64,000 nt of DNA, taken from assembly GCA_029261875.1 (NCBI GenBank), contig JAJDAL010000005.1, forward strand, positions 94,882-158,881. Direction: 5' to 3'. The DNA is from Deltaproteobacteria bacterium (GTDB lineage Bacteria; Myxococcota_A; UBA9160; JAJDAL01). Each line of letters starts with the position of its first letter. Position 1 is the first letter of the stretch. The notes below the pieces were generated by a model. It saw only the letters and a list, made by a program, of their open reading frames with translations. It did no database searches and was not told the origin of the DNA. A program made the translations under genes and the position numbers. This document shows positions 62,140-64,000 of this stretch, piece by piece.

Positions 62140-62822
62140 GATCGCGCGGTTTGGCCGAACAGGACTGCTTTGGATTGGTCGTCCATCTTGTGACGTCGAA
62201 TCTCCGACAACACATCGAATCCCCGTTGCACGCCGGGACGCGCCTTCATCGCTTCGTGCCAGCGTTTCACATGCGGGAAGTCGTCGAGATCTTGACCCTG
62301 GTTGCGATGCGGGACGACCCAGGGCCAGCACGCCATGTCCGCGATGCTGTATTCGCCGGCCAGGTATTCGCGATCGGCGAGTCGTTTGTTCATCACGCCG
62401 TAGAGGCGGTTGGTTTCATCGGTGTAGCGTTTGATCCCGTATTCGATCTTTTCCGGCGCATAGATCCGGAAGTGATGGTTTTGTCCGAGCATCGGGCCGA
62501 GTCCGCCCATTTGCCACATCAGCCATTGCAAGACTTCTACGCGGCCACGTGTCTCGGTCGGGAGAAAACGTCCGGTCTTCTCGGCGAGATAGATCAAGAT
62601 CGCACCGGATTCGAAAACCGAAATCGGCTCGCCACCGCCCGCGGGTTCGTGGTCCACGATGGCGGGCATGCGGTTGTTGGGACTGATGGCGAGAAACCCG
62701 GGTTCGAATTGTTCGCCGCGGCCGATGTTGACCGAGATCGTCTTGTACGCGAGCTCCATTTCCTCGAGCGCGATGCTGATCTTCCAACCATTCGGTGTGG
62801 GCCAATAGTAGAGGTCGATCAT
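62136..62822 (-). CDS. Glutathione S-transferase, YghU/YfcG-like
   Basis: A 228-residue GST. The N-terminal thioredoxin domain is YYWPTPNGWKISIALEEMEL, PNNRMPAIVDHEP and VFESGAILIYLAEKTGRF; the helical domain follows with YSIADMACWPWVVPHRNQG. The N-terminal asparagine-type motif PTPNGWK marks the Nu/YghU-like group with disulfide reductase/peroxidase activity. It overlaps the DJ-1 gene and the flavoprotein gene by four bases at each end, so the three form one operon. Confidence 0.94.
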   Translation of the reverse strand: MIDLYYWPTPNGWKISIALEEMELAYKTISVNIGRGEQFEPGFLAISPNNRMPAIVDHEPAGGGEPISVFESGAILIYLAEKTGRFLPTETRGRVEVLQWLMWQMGGLGPMLGQNHHFRIYAPEKIEYGIKRYTDETNRLYGVMNKRLADREYLAGEYSIADMACWPWVVPHRNQGQDLDDFPHVKRWHEAMKARPGVQRGFDVLSEIRRHKMDDQSKAVLFGQTARS

Positions 62823-63457
62823 CGGCTGTTTCCCTTGGCGGCGCGGCGCACCATCTCGACCACCGCTTGGGGGGCTTTTTTCGGAGACCCCGCGTCGTGG
62901 GGCGGCTGTGGGTCGTATTCGATGGAAAGCTGCACCGCCTGGGCGACGGCGGCGTTGGATTCGAGCTCGACCAATTGAAGCGCCATGTCGATACCCGATG
63001 AAACCCCTGCAGCGGTGATGATCTTGCCGCGGCGAACGACGCGATCCTCGACGGGAATCGCGCCTTGTTCGCGCAGCAGGTCGAGGGCCAGCCAGTGACT
63101 GGTCGCCTCGACGCCGCGCAAGAGGCCGGCTCCTGCGAGGATCAACGAGCCCGTGCAAACGGAGGTCGTCCAGCGCGAGGTCTCGTGGGCGGCGCGCACC
63201 CAAGCGAGTACGCGTTCGTCGTGCATGAGGTTGCGCGTGCCGAGCCCACCGGGAATCAGAACGATGTCGGGAGCGGGAACTTCGTCGATGGAGCGGCTGG
63301 CCTCCAAACCGAGGTTCTTTTCTTCCGTGTACTTCACACCGGGTTCCAAACCGACGAACACGACCTCGGTCCCGGGCAAGCGCTGAAGGACTTCGTACGG
63401 TCCTACCGCATCCAGGGCGGTGATTCCATCGAATAGAAAGATGGCGACCTGGGTCAC
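62819..63457 (-). CDS. DJ-1/PfpI family protein
   Basis: A 212-residue class I amidotransferase-like protein. VAIFLFDGITALDAVGPYEV opens it, and the nucleophile elbow is TTSVCTGSLILAGAGLL with the reactive Cys; TAAGVSSGIDMALQLVEL is typical of isonitrile-hydratase-like/AraC-linked DJ-1 proteins. Function could be isonitrile hydratase, deglycase or redox protection. Coupled with GST downstream (four-base overlap) and the alpha/beta hydrolase upstream. Confidence 0.93.
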   Translation of the reverse strand: MTQVAIFLFDGITALDAVGPYEVLQRLPGTEVVFVGLEPGVKYTEEKNLGLEASRSIDEVPAPDIVLIPGGLGTRNLMHDERVLAWVRAAHETSRWTTSVCTGSLILAGAGLLRGVEATSHWLALDLLREQGAIPVEDRVVRRGKIITAAGVSSGIDMALQLVELESNAAVAQAVQLSIEYDPQPPHDAGSPKKAPQAVVEMVRRAAKGNSR

Positions 63458-64000
63458 GACGCGAGATCCCGGTCCACCGCGACCGGCTCCTGCGTGAGGA
63501 AGTCCACGACGGCCCCCGTGAAGGCGTCGTTGCGATCGCCCGCCACCATGTGGCCCGCGTCCGAGACATCGACGAAGCGCGCGTGGGGGACGAGTTCCAG
63601 AAACGCCTTCGCGCCGGCTTCGTCGACGACGTCGCTCATGCGGCCGCGCACCAACAAGCAGGGCAGGGCGAGTCCGTCGGCGGCTTCGATCAGGCGATTG
63701 CCGGACATCAACTTTCCCGGCCCCGCGCCGTGGGTGAGAAAGCGCGGATCCCAGTGCCAGCGATAGCGACCGTCTTCGCCCAGGCGAAGGTTTTTCTCCA
63801 ACCCACTCAAATCTTTGGGGCGCGGCCGGTGCGGGAGGTAGGCCGCCACGGCGTCGGCGACTTCTTCCAAGCTCGCGAAGCCCTCGGGTTTTTGGGTCAT
63901 GAAGGAGACGACGCGGTCGGCGCCCGCGCGGTTGTAGTGGGGAACGATGTCGACCAACACCAGGGCCGATGCGATCGCCGGGTCTTCCCCCAAGGCGAGC
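63454..64000 (-). CDS. Alpha/beta hydrolase (C-terminal part, runs off the window)
   Basis: About 182 residues of the C-terminal part of an alpha/beta hydrolase. ALVLVDIVPHYNRAGADRVV follows the (unseen) nucleophile elbow; the acid is in CLLVRGRMSDVVDEAGAKAF and the catalytic histidine in DVSDAGHMVAGDRNDAF. The N-terminus lies beyond position 64000. Related enzymes are haloperoxidase- or MhpC-like. It overlaps the DJ-1 start by four bases. Confidence 0.88.
   Translation of the reverse strand, partial: LALGEDPAIASALVLVDIVPHYNRAGADRVVSFMTQKPEGFASLEEVADAVAAYLPHRPRPKDLSGLEKNLRLGEDGRYRWHWDPRFLTHGAGPGKLMSGNRLIEAADGLALPCLLVRGRMSDVVDEAGAKAFLELVPHARFVDVSDAGHMVAGDRNDAFTGAVVDFLTQEPVAVDRDLAS

Overview
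The window is high-GC bacterial chromosome with dense, often translationally coupled genes. No rRNA, tRNA or CRISPR array was found. The gene mix suggests a free-living, aerobic, lipid- and steroid-handling lineage: cytochrome P450, acyl-CoA dehydrogenase, SCP2-type thiolase, a KshA-like Rieske oxygenase, haloalkane dehalogenase, sterol-desaturase-like hydroxylase, a PEP-CTERM protein, GroESL with a GGM tail, and a selenoprotein. A deltaproteobacterial-type phylum (Myxococcota or a Desulfobacterota/Binatota relative) fits, but this is inference; no marker gene here settles it.

Layout. 0.4-13.2 kb is mostly minus-strand housekeeping and lipid-related genes: P450, MAPEG protein, SRPBCC protein, RDD protein, B12-binding radical SAM enzyme, uridine-kinase-like protein, TauE/SafE exporter, truncated globin, fatty acid hydroxylase, alpha/beta hydrolase and a large exported protein. 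13.2-15.7 kb has a PEP-CTERM surface protein, a PAP2 phosphatase and a DUF2071 protein. 16.0-19.4 kb has an ECF42-like sigma factor with its usual YCII/DGPF partner, plus haloalkane dehalogenase and a GFA protein.

19.7-29.9 kb is the accessory part. A BrnT/BrnA toxin-antitoxin pair sits at the edge of a run of small minus-strand cassettes. These are separated by related 53-136 bp sites with GTTRRRY/RYYYAAC ends, CAGCTG-containing inner arms and a shared CTAYCA motif. I read it as an integron cassette array without a visible integrase (a CALIN). Cargo includes a PIN-domain protein, an exported DLPDx-repeat protein, a DUF7079-like protein, a frameshifted DUF4160 gene with DUF2442, a PPOX-fold protein, a DUF2007 protein and an S-adenosylmethionine methyltransferase. 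A YrhB/Imm35-like gene and a short-chain dehydrogenase lie within the run.

30.1-43.7 kb returns to core metabolism: acyl-CoA dehydrogenase, groES-groEL with a clear terminator, an exported endonuclease/phosphatase-family protein, an SGNH protein coupled to a YyaL/DUF255 thioredoxin-like protein, a VOC protein, enoyl-CoA hydratase, an SCP2-type thiolase, and MsrP-MsrQ. 43.9-50.7 kb is an addB-addA double-strand break repair operon. 50.8-56.9 kb holds an amidohydrolase, an AEC transporter, an SDR, a Rieske oxygenase and a tungstate ABC transporter (tupBCA).

15 bp after tupA lies a PRXL2/AhpC-TSA_2 gene whose redox centre is encoded by an in-frame TGA followed by a bacterial SECIS-like hairpin: a probable selenoprotein that ordinary gene calling would truncate. 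57.5-64 kb holds an acetoacetate-decarboxylase-fold protein, an exported metallo-beta-lactamase-fold protein, a HAD phosphatase, TesB thioesterase, an amine-oxidase-like flavoprotein, a glutathione S-transferase, a DJ-1/PfpI protein and a truncated alpha/beta hydrolase at the edge.
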